The translations under genes and the position numbers were made by a program. Source: Gloeothece verrucosa PCC 7822 (GTDB lineage: Bacteria; Cyanobacteriota; Cyanobacteriia; Cyanobacteriales; Microcystaceae). Taken from it: a DNA stretch of 64,000 bases. Shown here in pieces: positions 16,685-25,329 of this stretch. Positions within the stretch are counted from its first letter, which is position 1. Every line of letters begins with the position of its first letter. The stretch covers positions 2,974,300-3,038,299 of the forward strand of contig NC_014501.1 of the NCBI RefSeq assembly GCF_000147335.1. The letters run 5' to 3'. Below the pieces are notes generated by a model. The model was not told where the DNA came from, did not search any database, and was given only the letters and a program-made list of their open reading frames with translations.

Positions 16685-18637
16685 TTACGGAGATACGAGA
16701 CTTTTTACGCTGGAAGCTGTTTGTTCAGGTTGTCCAGAAAGCGGAAAAATTAAAATACTTTTGATTTGTGGGTTTTTAATTAACTCTTTTAAGCGGCTTA
16801 ATTGTTTATCAGTAATCGCAACTCCATTATATTTTTTGGCATAAATCAACTCAGTAGCAAAGTTAGCTTGATTATAAGCTTGAATAAAAACTCGGTCGAC
16901 TTTCCAATTTTGCCAATCGGCCGCAAAATATTTTTTAGCCCAGTAAGGATTATGATGACAAATATCAAAACTTACTGAAGGGTTAGCTTTTTTCATGGCA
17001 GTAATCATTTGATTAACAAAGTTGGTTAAATTTTTAGTGCGATCAACGTTACCAGGTAAATCAGCATAATAACCCAGATAATCATCCCATTGCACAGCAT
17101 CAATATTTGGATATTTTTCGACAAATTCTACTGAGATATCCCGAAAAAGATGAGCCACTTCAGGAATTTCTACATCCAAAACATAATGCTCAATCCCCGA
17201 GTAGGTTCTATCCACTCCCGGCACAATCCATTTTCGCCGAATCGCTAAATCAAAGATCGGACTATTTTTATCTATTTTTATTCCCTTCTCAAAATAAGCA
17301 TAAACTTTCATGTTTTGTTTATGGGCCTCATCAATTAACCAGTTTAACCATTGATCGTTAAATTCATTGGGACAACTTTTAAAACCCAGAGTTTGTTGCA
17401 TCACTTTGCTGTTATACATCGTACAGCCATTGCCCCAGACTCCATGAATAATAGTATTAATTCCTTGAGAATGATAATAACGGACTCTTTGTCGAATGGT
17501 TTGTTCGTCAGCATTATTGGTGACTTGATAACGACTTAAATAAATCCCTCTAATTTCTTTTTTTTCCCAAGAGGCTTTAGTCGCATCAGCCTGTTTTTTT
17601 TCTGGGTTTATGCTATTAGGAGAAGGTTGGGATTTAGCAATTGGTGTTTCTTTAGTACCTAATTTAGCCGCCTCAATAATTTGTTGTCCTTGAGGAGAGG
17701 TAACGTAACCTAAAAAGGCTTGAACAGCCGGCGTTGCTGGTTCTTTATAAACATAATATAAAGTCCGTTGATAGGGATAAGTCGCGGCTTCTGGAATAAG
17801 ACCATCAATAGGAACAGTTAGCGCGGTAAATTGATTGACTACTTGAGAATAGGTTGCATAACTGATGCCATCTTTACCTAATGCTTTTAAAATTAATGTG
17901 GTAGAGTCTTGTTTAAGGGTGGTAAAATTAGCAGCATTACCAAAATTCCCGTTATTTAATACTAATTCTTGAAAACTTTGGCGAGTTCCACTTTCAGGAG
18001 GACGGTTAATAATTCTAATAGTAGCATTTCCCCCTTTTACCTCTGACCAATTGGTAATTTTTCCTTCAAAAATGTCCCTAATTTGCTCTTGGGTTAACCC
18101 TCGACGTAAAGGGTTATCAACGCCGATAATAACAGCGATAGCATCTTTAGTCACCGGAATTGCCACTAAACCTCGTTTTTTTTCTGCTGGAGTCAGAGGT
18201 CGAGAAATGGCGGCAATATTCGTTTTTCCCGCTAAAAGATTTAAGATTCCCAGATCGGAACCTTTGGCATCAGTATTAACAGTAGTATTGATGAAGGTTT
18301 TTTGAAAAGCAATTTTTAAAGCTTTATTAATCTCTACCATACTGGTAGAACCATTAATTCTGATTGTTGTACCATTGGGGACGGTTTTAGGATAGGGAAA
18401 ACTCGGTATAGATTTGCTGGTTATGGGAGTAGGATTAGCCGTAGTTGGTAAACTCGGACTAGGAATAGAAATAGGAATATAAGCCGAAATAGGCGTAATA
18501 ATTTTTTGAAGTTCAGGGAGAAGGCTATTAAGATTTAAATTGCCTTTGACAATAAACCACCAGTAACCTCCCCCCAAGATGGCACAAGTCATCAAAAAAT
18601 TGAGACAGCCATTGGATTTTTTATTTTTGCGTGGCAT
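16685..18637 (-). CDS. PstS-like phosphate-binding domain fused to a glycoside-hydrolase-like domain
   Basis: A 650-residue membrane-anchored protein. A single N-terminal membrane segment (about residues 10-27) is followed by a Pro/Ser-rich linker. Residues about 88-335 form a PstS/SBP-like domain: RINGSTSMVEINKAL, NIAAISRPLTPAEKK, VIIGVDNPLRRGLT, IRDIFEGKITNWSEV and SGTRQSFQELVL. Residues about 360-645 form a TIM-barrel glycoside-hydrolase-like domain: IRGIYLSRYQV, YHSQGINTIIHGVWGNGC, MKVYAYFEKGI, DAVQWDDYLGYY. This matches the GHL10/DUF4015-type putative glycoside hydrolases. Acidic residues in VQWDDYLGY are candidate catalytic groups. The cargo (phosphate or a polymer) is unknown. Confidence 0.85.
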   Translation of the reverse strand: MPRKNKKSNGCLNFLMTCAILGGGYWWFIVKGNLNLNSLLPELQKIITPISAYIPISIPSPSLPTTANPTPITSKSIPSFPYPKTVPNGTTIRINGSTSMVEINKALKIAFQKTFINTTVNTDAKGSDLGILNLLAGKTNIAAISRPLTPAEKKRGLVAIPVTKDAIAVIIGVDNPLRRGLTQEQIRDIFEGKITNWSEVKGGNATIRIINRPPESGTRQSFQELVLNNGNFGNAANFTTLKQDSTTLILKALGKDGISYATYSQVVNQFTALTVPIDGLIPEAATYPYQRTLYYVYKEPATPAVQAFLGYVTSPQGQQIIEAAKLGTKETPIAKSQPSPNSINPEKKQADATKASWEKKEIRGIYLSRYQVTNNADEQTIRQRVRYYHSQGINTIIHGVWGNGCTMYNSKVMQQTLGFKSCPNEFNDQWLNWLIDEAHKQNMKVYAYFEKGIKIDKNSPIFDLAIRRKWIVPGVDRTYSGIEHYVLDVEIPEVAHLFRDISVEFVEKYPNIDAVQWDDYLGYYADLPGNVDRTKNLTNFVNQMITAMKKANPSVSFDICHHNPYWAKKYFAADWQNWKVDRVFIQAYNQANFATELIYAKKYNGVAITDKQLSRLKELIKNPQIKSILIFPLSGQPEQTASSVKSLVSP

Positions 18638-18673
18638 AGTAAAACCTGGATAGATTTTAATAGAATTTTTTTC

Positions 18674-19207
18674 TTAAAGAGACCCCCGAATTTCTGATTT
18701 AACATAAGTTATAGCTACCGGCGTAATCAGTTTCACCACTTGATCAATGAGTTCACGATCAAAATCACTCCAATGGCGAGGTTGTCCAAAAACACAAGGT
18801 TGTAAAATTCCCCATAACTGATTATTTTCACATAGATGAGCGTGAATCAGGGCGCGATGTCCAAAATTTTTTGCTTCAAAATCTCGATTCACTTGATCTC
18901 GAGAAGCTGTTTCTACATCTTCCACAAAAATTGAGGGTTCAGTTCTTAATGCGGCGGCAAATAAAGGATCTTCTGCGGGTAAAGACACGGGTTCTTTTTC
19001 TATTTGAAGATGAGTTACGTCCGGAATTTCTTGGCTACGACACCAGCAAAAAGCGGTTTTTCCAAGTTTTGTTTCAGGGTCTCTCAGATAAAGAAAACAG
19101 CGATCACAATGAAGTAGATTTACTAAAATGGGTAATAAATTTGCTAAAATTTTGTCTGGACTTTCGCTTAAATTTACTAACTCTTCTATTCTAGTTTTTT
19201 CTGGCAT
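18674..19207 (-). CDS. GAF-domain protein
   Basis: A 177-residue stand-alone GAF domain. LVNLLHCDRCFLYLRDPETK opens the domain, and FVEDVETASRDQVNRDFEAKNFGHRALIHAHL and LWGILQPCVFGQPRHW follow in the order seen in cyanobacterial GAF proteins. The usual phytochrome chromophore Cys-His pair is not present in its standard place, although a CWCRS and an AHLC segment carry cysteines. It likely senses a small ligand or mediates dimerisation. It starts about 200 bases from the MscS gene stop and is co-oriented with its neighbours. Confidence 0.82.
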   Translation of the reverse strand: MPEKTRIEELVNLSESPDKILANLLPILVNLLHCDRCFLYLRDPETKLGKTAFCWCRSQEIPDVTHLQIEKEPVSLPAEDPLFAAALRTEPSIFVEDVETASRDQVNRDFEAKNFGHRALIHAHLCENNQLWGILQPCVFGQPRHWSDFDRELIDQVVKLITPVAITYVKSEIRGSL

Positions 19208-19412
19208 TATTTTTTAAGACTTTCCGGCTCATTAAATTTTTGATGATTGCTCGAGTTTTATTTAGCTATCATTATAACTTAAATTTTGAGGGGGTTAAAG
19301 ATCATAAAGGTCATAAAGTTGATCAAAGGGCTAAAAGTGAGCAATTTAATCCTAAATTTAGACATAGAGTCTGACTCCTTTGAAAAACGCCACATCTTCA
19401 ATTTTGACTTTT

Positions 19413-21080
19413 TTATGAATTTTTAGAAGAGTGATTGTCGGACTCGATGTGAAAACCGGGGGCAGTATAATCTTGAGGTAAATAATTGGCAGGGATTGTG
19501 GTATGATTTCCGTCTCGCAGTGCTGTGTATTGGGGAGACATAATTTCAATATCCGCTTCATTACATTTATCTTGAATATTTTGGTGAAGTTCTGAATAAA
19601 TCTGATCAAGTCCTCTGGTGGTATGAGTATAAGCATTCAGTTCATAACTGACATAAAAATCATTTAAGGCAGTTTGTAAGACAAATGGTGCAGGATTTTC
19701 TAGAATATGTTTTGTTGCTTTAGCCGCTTGAATTAAAGTCTCATGCACTTTACGCCAAGGCGCGTCATAACCTAATGTAATGGTGGTGTTTAATACTAAG
19801 GGAATTTTGGTTTCTCTGGCCGAGGCACTAAAATTAATAATGTTGCTACTGAGTAAAGTCGAATTAGGAAGAGTAACTAATACATTTTTAGGTGTGCGAA
19901 TGCGAGTCACTAACAGGGTTTTTTCTTCGATATCTCCGATAATCTCTCCGATTTTTACCCGATCTCCTATTTGAAATGCACGAGTATAAATCAGTATAAT
20001 TCCTCCTACGGTGTTAGCTACTGCCGAAGTAGAACCCAGGGAAAATAGAATCCCTAAGAAAACTGAAATTCCTTGAAAAGCCGGAGAATTCGAGCCAGGT
20101 AAATAGGGAAAAACGAAAACAGCCGCTAGGGCGATCACTAAAAATCTTAAAATATTATAGGTAGGTCGTGCCCAATCTTGATAGAAACCGGGAAAAGATA
20201 TATTTCCTCTTTCTATTTCATCAAAAATAAAGTTTAAAAACCGATTGGTATAAAAAGTTGTAATCGCCACGACAGCAATAATGAAAACATTAGGAAAATA
20301 CCCTATAAAAGAGTCAACTATTAGTTGAATGGCTCTGAAAAAATAACTAATGAATCTTTGTCCAAAGGGGCGAGTTAAAGGAAAAAAGCTAAAAACAAAC
20401 GGGATGTAAATAAAGATCAGGCTTAAAAAAATTAAACTTCGTATAAATTTAATAAAACTGATAATTATATCAGTCATTTTTTGAGCAGAAATTAGTTCTA
20501 GGTTTTGAAATCTTAGAGGCGGTATATGTTCTTCTCGCCAAGAATTGATTAAAGTTTGTAACCGAGGAGAAAGAAGATTAATAGCCCAAAAAACTACCAC
20601 AATCAATAGGGTGGCAATAATGCTATGAACTAAAGCCAAAATTATATAGGCTGGTGTTCGTTCTTTGCGATATTGCTCCACCGCATTTTTGAGGATTTCT
20701 AAGTAATGTTCAGCGAGTTCTAGCTCAGGTTCGCGAGCGGCTCTAGCGTCTTTCTGAGTGATGGTGAGCAAAACTTTGTTATTAACGACAATATTCGTGG
20801 CATCTGGCTGTTGTTCTACCGTAAATTTATCAATAGTAATAGAGCTATCTTGAGCAATTTTTTCTAATCTTTTACTAATGGTTTCTGCTCTTTCTTGGGC
20901 GGTAAAAGATCCTACCCCTTTTTGGATTATAAAAAGTTTAGAATCATTCAAAACAACGGGAAACCCATCAATTTTATCTCCTGATTGACCTTTAGTTTGA
21001 GAATAAGCCAACGGAGAAATAACAATTAATCCCAGGGTAAAAATAACAAGGGTTATAAAAATTAGTAATTTTTTTTTCAT
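19413..21080 (-). CDS. MscS-family mechanosensitive ion channel
   Basis: With the ATG at 21080 the protein has 555 residues. A signal peptide (MKKKLLIFITLVIFTLGLIVI, SPLAYSQ) and a periplasmic N-terminal domain of about 120 residues come first. Four or five membrane helices follow, ending in the pore helix ISVFLGILFSLGSTSAVANTVGG. The soluble beta/alpha MscS domain then contains FQIGDRVKIGEIIGDIEEK and VTLPNSTLLSSNIINFS. It opens under membrane tension to release solutes. Upstream in-frame codons would overlap the preceding gene, and 21080 has a GAGAAAAGAA leader. The gene follows a 116-aa hypothetical gene closely. Confidence 0.92.
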   Translation of the reverse strand: MKKKLLIFITLVIFTLGLIVISPLAYSQTKGQSGDKIDGFPVVLNDSKLFIIQKGVGSFTAQERAETISKRLEKIAQDSSITIDKFTVEQQPDATNIVVNNKVLLTITQKDARAAREPELELAEHYLEILKNAVEQYRKERTPAYIILALVHSIIATLLIVVVFWAINLLSPRLQTLINSWREEHIPPLRFQNLELISAQKMTDIIISFIKFIRSLIFLSLIFIYIPFVFSFFPLTRPFGQRFISYFFRAIQLIVDSFIGYFPNVFIIAVVAITTFYTNRFLNFIFDEIERGNISFPGFYQDWARPTYNILRFLVIALAAVFVFPYLPGSNSPAFQGISVFLGILFSLGSTSAVANTVGGIILIYTRAFQIGDRVKIGEIIGDIEEKTLLVTRIRTPKNVLVTLPNSTLLSSNIINFSASARETKIPLVLNTTITLGYDAPWRKVHETLIQAAKATKHILENPAPFVLQTALNDFYVSYELNAYTHTTRGLDQIYSELHQNIQDKCNEADIEIMSPQYTALRDGNHTTIPANYLPQDYTAPGFHIESDNHSSKNS

Positions 21081-21100
21081 TTCTTTTCTCTGCCATCTCA

Positions 21101-21451
21101 TTAAAACGTCACCTGTGAATATAGCCAATCCGTAATTAATTTAGGACAATTTTTTTTAAACCAGTAAAGAGCAACAGTCCTAAAAGCCGGCTTAGACATT
21201 TGCGCGATCGACTTGAGCATACCTCTCAAAGCTTGAAAGGGCACTTTTTTGTTAATCAGATTGACAGAGCCTATATCATAGAGGCAATCTAAGATGACTT
21301 TGGTGGTGGCCTCTTCTCGCTCAAATAGGTTTTGTAAAAGTAGTACAATATCATCAACTCGTTCTTGTTCTATGCGCTCCTCTTCCAAGCGTTGTATCAC
21401 TCGTTTTTGCGCTTTAACTAATTTGCCGTCAGATGTCATGAATGGCCTCAT
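21101..21451 (-). CDS. Conserved cyanobacterial hypothetical protein, 116 aa
   Basis: A soluble, mostly helical protein with a coiled-coil-like charged start (KRVIQRLEEERIEQERVDDIVLLLQNLFER) and a basic C-terminal part (KPAFRTVALYWFKKNCPKL). It may start at the ATG at 21451 or the in-frame ATG at 21439. It ends 20 bases before the MscS start and so probably shares its transcript. No named family was recognised. Confidence 0.7.
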   Translation of the reverse strand: MRPFMTSDGKLVKAQKRVIQRLEEERIEQERVDDIVLLLQNLFEREEATTKVILDCLYDIGSVNLINKKVPFQALRGMLKSIAQMSKPAFRTVALYWFKKNCPKLITDWLYSQVTF

Positions 21452-21612
21452 TATCGTTTGTTATGTTATTTAATGTAGCCTTCAGGACACCTATCCCAGA
21501 CCTGACTTAATCTTTTGGTTATAATTCTTGCAGTATTAAGAAATGTAACAAGTTTTCAGCTTGTCCTGTTCCCGACTATTGAGCAATAATCCCCGATTAA
21601 TGAGAATAAACC

Positions 21613-21648
21613 AACCGACTGCTTCCCTCGGCGAAAAAACAGTCGGTT
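21613..21648 (-). terminator. Hairpin downstream of psbY
   Basis: Perfect 9-base arms AACCGACTG (21613-21621) and CAGTCGGTT (21640-21648) lie 12 bases beyond the psbY stop. No long U-tract follows on the minus strand, so it may stabilise the 3' end of the psbY RNA instead of acting as a classical terminator. Confidence 0.6.
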
Positions 21649-21660
21649 TAGGGTGGATAA

Positions 21661-21786
21661 TTAAGCTAACTTATCTCTATTTAAGAACTCTTGAACTTGT
21701 CTAATAGCAGCCGCACCAATATTAAAGAGTGCCCAACTAGCAGCAATCAGCAGGGGTGCTACGACGATTAAAACTCTCCAGTCCAT
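21661..21786 (-). CDS. psbY: Photosystem II protein Y
   Basis: A 41-residue single-pass membrane protein, [19 protein letters not shown] followed by [20 protein letters not shown]. The N-terminal MDWRV start, the hydrophobic helix and the GAAAIRQ-Q segment match cyanobacterial PsbY, a small subunit at the edge of photosystem II near cytochrome b559. The gene is shorter than usual gene-finder cut-offs and is easily missed. It is preceded by an A-rich leader (GGGAAGGTAAAACT) and followed by a strong hairpin, suggesting its own short transcript. Confidence 0.93.
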   Translation of the reverse strand: MDWRVLIVVAPLLIAASWALFNIGAAAIRQVQEFLNRDKLA

Positions 21787-21851
21787 AGTTTTACCTTCCC
21801 TATTTCAATTGTTGAGATTGTTTATAGTTTTTTCACATTTATAGTTATATC

Positions 21852-22400
21852 TTAATCTGTAACTCCTGTGAATCCGGTATCTGTACCAACGCCTGCATGG
21901 ACTAAAGCTAGTTTCTCATAACGCAGGGCATGAGCGATTAAGTCTTCTACCTCTTGGGGCGAAACTTCTCGCACTCGTCGAGCCGGCACACCCACCATCA
22001 GCGAGCGCGGCGGCACATCTTTTGTGACAATACAGCCGGCTCCGATAATACTGCCTTCTCCGATGCGAACGCCATCTAAAATTACAGCACCAATTCCAAT
22101 CAGACTAGCCCGTTCCACATGAGCCGCATGAACCACTGCCCGATGTCCAATGGTAACATACTCTTCTAATTTGGTAATTTTGCCAGGATCTCCGTGTAAG
22201 ACGGCTCCATCTTGAATATTGGTATAAGCTCCAATGTCAATGCGTTCTACATCGCCCCGGATCACTGCATGATACCAAACGCTAGAGCCACGCTCCAGAG
22301 AAACTTGGCCCACGACTACAGCATTAGGCGCAACAAAAGCTGCCCTTTTGAGGTCCACAGGGGGCCAAAACGTCGGCTGTTGGAAAAATTTATCTTGCAT
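21852..22400 (-). CDS. Gamma-class carbonic anhydrase homologue (left-handed beta-helix)
   Basis: With the ATG at 22400 the protein has 182 residues. Hexapeptide repeats ([40 protein letters not shown]) form a left-handed beta-helix, and histidines in GAVLHGD and in [11 protein letters not shown] sit where the gamma-CA zinc ligands are. The C-terminal helix ([19 protein letters not shown]) completes the domain. Such proteins interconvert CO2 and bicarbonate or act as inactive structural homologues. It lacks the RubisCO-small-subunit-like repeats of CcmM. The longer frame from a TTG at 22412 is less likely. Confidence 0.88.
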   Translation of the reverse strand: MQDKFFQQPTFWPPVDLKRAAFVAPNAVVVGQVSLERGSSVWYHAVIRGDVERIDIGAYTNIQDGAVLHGDPGKITKLEEYVTIGHRAVVHAAHVERASLIGIGAVILDGVRIGEGSIIGAGCIVTKDVPPRSLMVGVPARRVREVSPQEVEDLIAHALRYEKLALVHAGVGTDTGFTGVTD

Positions 22401-22450
22401 AAGGCATCTCAAATCTTAAATCTATCTTCTTAAATTTAGAGGGAATAAAA

Positions 22451-23023
22451 ATGAGTGGATATAATATATCCAGGGTTGCAGCTTATAAGGCGAAATCATA
22501 TCAAAAAACACTCAAAATGAATTCAAGTTTACAATACCCTATATTCGGTCCCGAAATCCATTGTCCCCATTGTCGCCAAACTATTCCAGCCCTGACTTTG
22601 ACGGATACTTATCTGTGTCCGCGTCATGGTGCATTTGAAGCCAATCCGGAAAACGGAGAATTAATTCATCTTCAATCTGGAAGACATTGGCGACGTTGGA
22701 ATGGCGAATGGTATAGACAACATACTCATCCTGATGGCATTCGCTTTGAAATCCATGAAGCCTTAGACCGGCTTTATACTCAAGGTTTCCGCGCGACTAA
22801 AGTCATTATTGCCAGTCGTTATAAGGAGTTAGTTAGTGCCTATTTAGAACGTAATACCCCTTGGCGTGGTAACGGGGAATCCCAACTGCCCAGACTCTAC
22901 GGTCTTCCTGTAGAATTTAGTGCTGATCCTCCTAATGAACCCTGTTGGGAGGTGATTAACTTTGACCTGGAAAAAGAACCCGGCGTTCCTAAACGTTATC
23001 CTTACTTCCGTCTTTTTGAATAA
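22451..23023 (+). CDS. TIGR02652-type conserved cyanobacterial protein
   Basis: A 190-residue soluble protein. The N-terminal PEIHCPHCRQTIPALTLTD and YLCPRHGAFE contain a CxxC plus C/H zinc-ribbon-like arrangement. The middle (HLQSGRHWRRWNGEWYRQHT, HPDGIRFEIHEALDRLYTQG) is strongly conserved in this cyanobacterial family. Function is unknown. The ATG at 22451 has a purine-rich AGAGGG leader, and the in-frame ATG at 22517 (MNSSLQYPIF) is the alternative start. It is divergent from the gamma-CA gene. Confidence 0.88.
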   Translation: MSGYNISRVAAYKAKSYQKTLKMNSSLQYPIFGPEIHCPHCRQTIPALTLTDTYLCPRHGAFEANPENGELIHLQSGRHWRRWNGEWYRQHTHPDGIRFEIHEALDRLYTQGFRATKVIIASRYKELVSAYLERNTPWRGNGESQLPRLYGLPVEFSADPPNEPCWEVINFDLEKEPGVPKRYPYFRLFE

Positions 23024-23043
23024 GTTCACTTTTAACTGAATTG

Positions 23044-23484
23044 ATGCACCATGCTTCTATTCGGACTGCCGATATCCACCGAGCAATCGCCTTTTATGAA
23101 ATCCTCGGATTTACGGTAAACGAGCGTTTTACCACAGGTTATACCCTCGCCTGTTGGATGGAAGGGTTAGGGGGACGTATCGAGTTAATCCAAATTCCTG
23201 AACCTAAACCCGCTCCTGATGCCTTTGCTGATGAACATTATGTAGGGTATTACCACGTTTCTTTCGATCTAACGGATCTGGCTTGCGATTTACCTAATTG
23301 GTTAAATCAGTTAACCGCCAAGTATGCTGATGCAGCACGGCTCAACCCCCAACAGATTAAACCGTTGAAGATCTTATTAGACCCCATGCAGCAAATGATC
23401 GGTGATAAAGTTTATGAAGTCGCTTTTATTGCCGATCCCGATGGGTTACCGTTAGAGTTTATTCGAGTTATTAATCGGGTTTGA
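23044..23484 (+). CDS. VOC/glyoxalase-superfamily protein
   Basis: A 146-residue protein with a vicinal-oxygen-chelate fold. MHHASIRTADIHRAIAFYEI opens the first beta-alpha-beta unit with the metal-site His, GRIELIQIPEP gives a second strand pair, YHVSFDLTDL begins the second half, and VYEVAFIADPDGLPLEFIRV carries the final Glu. These match the glyoxalase/bleomycin-resistance/dioxygenase superfamily. The substrate is unknown. It follows the TIGR02652 gene by 20 bases and probably forms an operon with it. The ATG at 23044 is chosen over the overlapping TTG. Confidence 0.88.
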   Translation: MHHASIRTADIHRAIAFYEILGFTVNERFTTGYTLACWMEGLGGRIELIQIPEPKPAPDAFADEHYVGYYHVSFDLTDLACDLPNWLNQLTAKYADAARLNPQQIKPLKILLDPMQQMIGDKVYEVAFIADPDGLPLEFIRVINRV

Positions 23485-23516
23485 CCCCTCCTTTGCCCCC
23501 TCTCCACCTCCCCCAA

Positions 23517-23536
23517 CCCCCTCCTACAGGAGGGGG
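23517..23536 (+). repeat. Pyrimidine/purine palindrome (CCCCCTCC-TACA-GGAGGGGG)
   Basis: A perfect 8-base stem with a 4-base loop lies 33 bases after the VOC stop. A close relative, CCCCTCTCCT-ACA-AGGAGAGGGG, occurs at 52091-52113 after another gene, each preceded by CCCCAACC-like sequence. It may act as a 3'-end hairpin and belongs to a dispersed family. Confidence 0.7.
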
Positions 23537-23620
23537 AAAGTAGAAAATTTTTTTATACTGGGGGAGAGAGTGGAAGATCTTTTTATATTGAGGGGGAAAG
23601 TGGAAGATTTTTGTTTCTGG
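23531..23620 (+). repeat. Three tandem 30-nt repeats
   Basis: Units start at 23531, 23561 and 23591 with an exact 30-base period. Each has the plan GGGG(A/G)AAAGT-GAAGAT followed by a T-rich stretch ending in CTG or TTG. The units are imperfect copies and non-coding. Confidence 0.75.
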
Positions 23621-23677
23621 GGAGGGGATATATTAATGGCCATCAATTGACTTTCAAGAGTATAATTATTTTTTATT

Positions 23678-23830
23678 ATGGCTAAATATCCTGAATTCTT
23701 ATCCTGGCTCTTACCTCCTTCGCTCAGAGAGCCAATTCTTTATATCGAACAGAGCTTAATAAATATTTTGCAACAATTTAACCTTTTGACTATGTCAACA
23801 AGCTATGATTTTTTTAAGAGGGATTTGTAG
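23678..23830 (+). CDS. Possible small protein, 50 aa
   Basis: An ATG at 23678 opens a 50-codon frame beginning MAKYPEFLSWLLPPSLREP and ending in a TAG at 23828. Composition looks protein-like (a hydrophobic helix, then LYIEQSLINILQQFNLL), but there is no clear ribosome-binding site and no recognised family. It may be chance. Confidence 0.25.
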   Translation: MAKYPEFLSWLLPPSLREPILYIEQSLINILQQFNLLTMSTSYDFFKRDL

Positions 23831-23901
23831 TATTAGCTACAGATTTTTTTCTGGGTTTTAGCTAAAGGCAGTGGTTAATTCAACTGGGAGGAGAGGGAAC
23901 T

Positions 23902-24249
23902 ATGAGTATTCAACAACAAGCTAGATTTTTGCAATCTCGCCAACGTCTACGTTCTTTACATCGCCAGTTATCTTTGTTAAGTCGCCTCAGTTCAGAACTT
24001 AAAAGTGAATCTGTCGACACTCATGAGGTTAAATCCTCTTATACTCCAGCCATTGAGCAAGTTCCACTGTCTTTGGAAGTCACAGAAGAGGAAATTCTTG
24101 ACCAGTTCCAACCAAGTTGGTATAGCAAAAAGTATCTAGAAGTCGGGGTAAGACACATAAGGGGTTCCCAACTGAGATCGACGCAGTATAAAGCCGTGAG
24201 ATTTCCTGGCCACCATAAACCGATGATGACTTGTACTCATTTTAATTAA
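23902..24249 (+). CDS. Hypothetical protein, 115 aa
   Basis: A strong GGAGG ribosome-binding sequence precedes the ATG. The N-terminal third is basic and helical (QQARFLQSRQRLRSLHRQLS), the middle acidic, and the C-terminus basic with several His (RHIRGSQLRST, PGHHKPMMTCTHFN). No family was recognised. It is soluble and lies in a run of small rightward genes. Confidence 0.6.
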   Translation: MSIQQQARFLQSRQRLRSLHRQLSLLSRLSSELKSESVDTHEVKSSYTPAIEQVPLSLEVTEEEILDQFQPSWYSKKYLEVGVRHIRGSQLRSTQYKAVRFPGHHKPMMTCTHFN

Positions 24250-24442
24250 TTTTCCTCGAGCCAACTTTGTGATAAAACTCTTATTTTTGGAGATCAAGTC
24301 TATCACTCAGTTGGCATGATTTTATTAATGTTTAGGTACTTACACTCCCAAAAGCGACAGGGCGGCAACTTCATAAAATCTTCAAAATTACTAGCTATAT
24401 TAATTGTTAAAGACCCTTGAGAAAAATAGGGATAAATTTCTC

Positions 24443-24781
24443 ATGAGTACAAGCGAAATTTGGACACTTAGCTATGATTGGAAAGCCGAGGGAATCTACA
24501 GCAAAATCACCATCATACTCAATAGTGATGGAACATGGACAGCAGAAAATTACAACGGTTTATGGAATCAATCAGACAGAACATTTACGCTAGAATTTAA
24601 TGACTCAAAAACCACTTACATAGGTAGTCGAAAAGATCAATTAATCAAGGGTACCATGATTAATGATCAAGGAATGACAGGCTGCTTTTATATGTTACAA
24701 GAAGGCGAATTATCTCCCTGTATTGTAGATATATTATCTCCAAAAACTAGAAATATAAAAAATGATTTGATTTTCATATAA
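24443..24781 (+). CDS. Hypothetical protein, 112 aa
   Basis: Starting at the ATG at 24443 the product begins MSTSEIWTLSYDWKAEGIYS and is predicted to be almost all beta-strand, with alternating patterns such as LNSDGTWTAENYNGLWNQ and LIKGTMINDQGMTGCFYM. The pattern looks like a small beta-barrel or lipocalin-like fold, which is inference. An upstream TTG would add 13 residues but lacks a ribosome-binding site. No named family was recognised. Confidence 0.65.
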   Translation: MSTSEIWTLSYDWKAEGIYSKITIILNSDGTWTAENYNGLWNQSDRTFTLEFNDSKTTYIGSRKDQLIKGTMINDQGMTGCFYMLQEGELSPCIVDILSPKTRNIKNDLIFI

Positions 24782-24863
24782 CTTTTATAATTTGCTTAAC
24801 TAATAGGTCGTAAATAAAGGTAATTTTAGCCCAAAATAGGTAAAATCAAGTAAGCTATTGACT

Positions 24864-25211
24864 ATGAAGAAAAAAACATTACGCTTGTCTAAATATATGG
24901 CTTCAAATTTTAAAAATAGTCGTGAATTGAGTATTTTAAATCAATTCGACTCAGCCCCAGCTATTGCAGGTGCTTTATCTCAAGACAGCCAGCTTCCTTG
25001 GTGGGTAGTTATTAACAATCATTTTTCTAATTATAACTATTATTTTGGGCCTTTTACTGAGTGGGAAGAAGCAGCTTTATTTCACTGTCACTACATGGAA
25101 GATACAGTGATAGACCAACCTGAAGAAATTAAAGTTGTGATCAAACAGTGTCAGCCAGAAAATTTCATCATTCGTCACCCTTTCAGACTCCCTTCAAAAA
25201 TTAAAGCTTAA
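24864..25211 (+). CDS. DUF1816-domain protein
   Basis: A 115-residue protein. After a basic N-terminus, the segment LPWWVVINNHFSNYNYYFGPF, then EWEEAALFHCHYMEDTVID and KVVIKQCQPENFIIRH, matches DUF1816, a small cyanobacterial family of unknown function often present in several copies per genome. The ATG at 24864 is preferred to a TTG two codons upstream. A rho-independent terminator follows. Confidence 0.85.
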   Translation: MKKKTLRLSKYMASNFKNSRELSILNQFDSAPAIAGALSQDSQLPWWVVINNHFSNYNYYFGPFTEWEEAALFHCHYMEDTVIDQPEEIKVVIKQCQPENFIIRHPFRLPSKIKA

Positions 25212-25239
25212 AAAAATTGCGGCTTGACCCATAGAGAAC

Positions 25240-25267
25240 AGGGGATAGAGCGACTGTCCCCTTTTTT
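25240..25267 (+). terminator. Rho-independent terminator after DUF1816 gene
   Basis: Arms AGGGGA (25240-25245) and TCCCCT (25257-25262) pair perfectly and run straight into TTTTTT, 29 bases past the stop codon. Confidence 0.8.
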
Positions 25268-25329
25268 AAGCATCAGTTTACCTCACTAAGTTGAATATAA
25301 CTCAAAAATTGCTATCAGATAACTTGTAT

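Larger units (their letters stand above)
23485..23901. other. Intergenic region with hairpin and 30-nt tandem repeat
   Basis: These 417 bases follow the VOC gene. They hold a C-run/G-run hairpin, three tandem 30-base units, and a 50-codon open frame at 23678-23830 of uncertain status. A GGGAGGAGAGGG sequence just before 23902 is the ribosome-binding region of the next gene. Confidence 0.6.
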
